Assembly: GCF_021740465.1 (NCBI RefSeq)
Contig: NZ_JAIOZR010000003.1
Location: forward strand, 1-64,000
From: Chlorobium sp.
GTDB lineage: Bacteria; Bacteroidota; Chlorobiia; Chlorobiales; Chlorobiaceae
Direction: 5' to 3'
Length of the DNA stretch: 64,000 bases
The translations under genes and the position numbers were made by a program. The notes under the pieces were generated by a model that was not told where the DNA came from, searched no databases, and worked only from the letters and a program-made list of their open reading frames with translations. This document shows, in pieces, positions 63,724-64,000 of this stretch (its first letter is position 1; each line of letters begins with the position of its first letter).

Positions 63724-64000
63724 CTAAAGTCCCATGACTTCTGCGAATATCTGTTTTTCGGTAAATCCGGCCAGATCGATACTGTTCGAGCGGCAGAAAG
63801 TTACGCAGGTGCCGCATCCCTGGCAGAGGCCCGGATTGATGAAGGCAACCCGTTTGATGAGCTCCCCGGAACGGCTGAGAATATCCTTTTTCTCGATGGC
63901 ATTGTACGGACAGGCCAGGGCACATCCCCAGCAGCCAGAACAGGTCGATTCGTTATTGACCGCGATTACCGGCTCGCGTTCGAGCTGATCCCGGCTGAAG
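63724..64000 (-). CDS. HdrA-like Fe-S subunit, C-terminal fragment (runs off the right edge)
   Basis: The minus strand reads, without a start in the window, FSRDQLEREPVIAVNNEST then CSGCWGCALACPYNAIEKKD and PGLCQGCGTCVTFCRSNSI, i.e. two [4Fe-4S] motifs, and stops at 63724. This matches the C-terminal ferredoxin domain of HdrA-type flavoproteins, which carry the bifurcating FAD in heterodisulfide reductase complexes. The 5' part lies beyond 64000. In the operon order HdrA-FlxD-FlxC-FlxB-FlxA it would be the first seen here. Confidence 0.8.
   Translation of the reverse strand, partial: FSRDQLEREPVIAVNNESTCSGCWGCALACPYNAIEKKDILSRSGELIKRVAFINPGLCQGCGTCVTFCRSNSIDLAGFTEKQIFAEVMGL

Overview
The window comes from a green sulfur bacterium (family Chlorobiaceae; genus not resolvable from the sequence). 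The evidence is a set of lineage-typical genes: a 3-vinyl bacteriochlorophyllide hydratase gene (bchF/bchV type, frameshifted), a CsmF-type chlorosome envelope protein, a bacteriochlorophyll synthase (bchG), two Chlorobium-type 2[4Fe-4S] ferredoxins, two membrane pyrophosphatases, a candidate carotenoid acyltransferase and an Flx/Hdr-type electron-transfer operon. Base composition is fairly GC-rich, except for a visibly AT-richer island at about 6.4-10.6 kb.

Layout. 1-785: decayed IS3-family element. 1.0-6.4 kb: small secreted or membrane proteins, the frameshifted bchF, an ATC-hydrolase-like protein, a PNPOx-fold protein and a sirtuin. 6.4-10.6 kb: AT-richer island with a geranylgeranyl-reductase-type flavoprotein and a CqsS-like hybrid histidine kinase whose first receiver domain has lost its phospho-acceptor Asp. 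11.0-20.2 kb: housekeeping and accessory genes (SagB-type nitroreductase, NUDIX, csmF, pepD, mgsA, EEP nuclease, GNAT, DUF134 plus NifX-like pair). 20.2-28.7 kb: truncated alcohol dehydrogenase ending in a heptanucleotide repeat, zupT, the bchG/glycosyltransferase/LOG operon, a GNAT followed by a second copy of the repeat, LysE, a Rieske-FMN reductase fusion, and a D,D-carboxypeptidase. 28.7-33.6 kb: two ferredoxins flanking a radical SAM protein, then phoH, hldD and a short sigma-like protein. 33.7-36.8 kb: hisC, a SpoU methylase, an alpha/beta hydrolase and pth. 36.9-42.0 kb: two divergently transcribed membrane pyrophosphatases. 42.0-47.0 kb: a Cdd1/DUF1848 pair, an RcnR-like regulator facing a DmeF-like exporter, an SDR and a secreted EEP protein. 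47.1-56.5 kb: a long co-directional run (purC, dedA, transketolase N-half, rsmD, coaD, aminotransferase, acyltransferase, ricT, metG) ending in initiator tRNA-fMet. 56.7-60.5 kb: a SecB-like protein and a caspase-like protease on the minus strand, a MurB protein with an extra CBM9/DOMON-like domain, and a lipoprotein. 60.5-64.0 kb: FlxABCD-like subunits and the end of an HdrA-like protein, transcribed leftward.

How the genes fit together. Photosynthetic pigment and antenna functions (bchF, csmF, bchG, possibly the radical SAM protein and the acyltransferase) are scattered rather than clustered. Low-potential electron transfer is represented by the ferredoxins and the Flx/Hdr operon, which by homology would couple NAD(P)H, ferredoxin and a thiol/disulfide or similar couple. 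The pyrophosphatase pair links PPi hydrolysis to ion gradients. The most unusual items are the MurB fusion, the CqsS-like kinase with a degenerate receiver, the caspase/SecB-like pair, the Rieske-FMN reductase fusion and the bchF frameshift. No CRISPR array, prophage or rRNA gene was seen.
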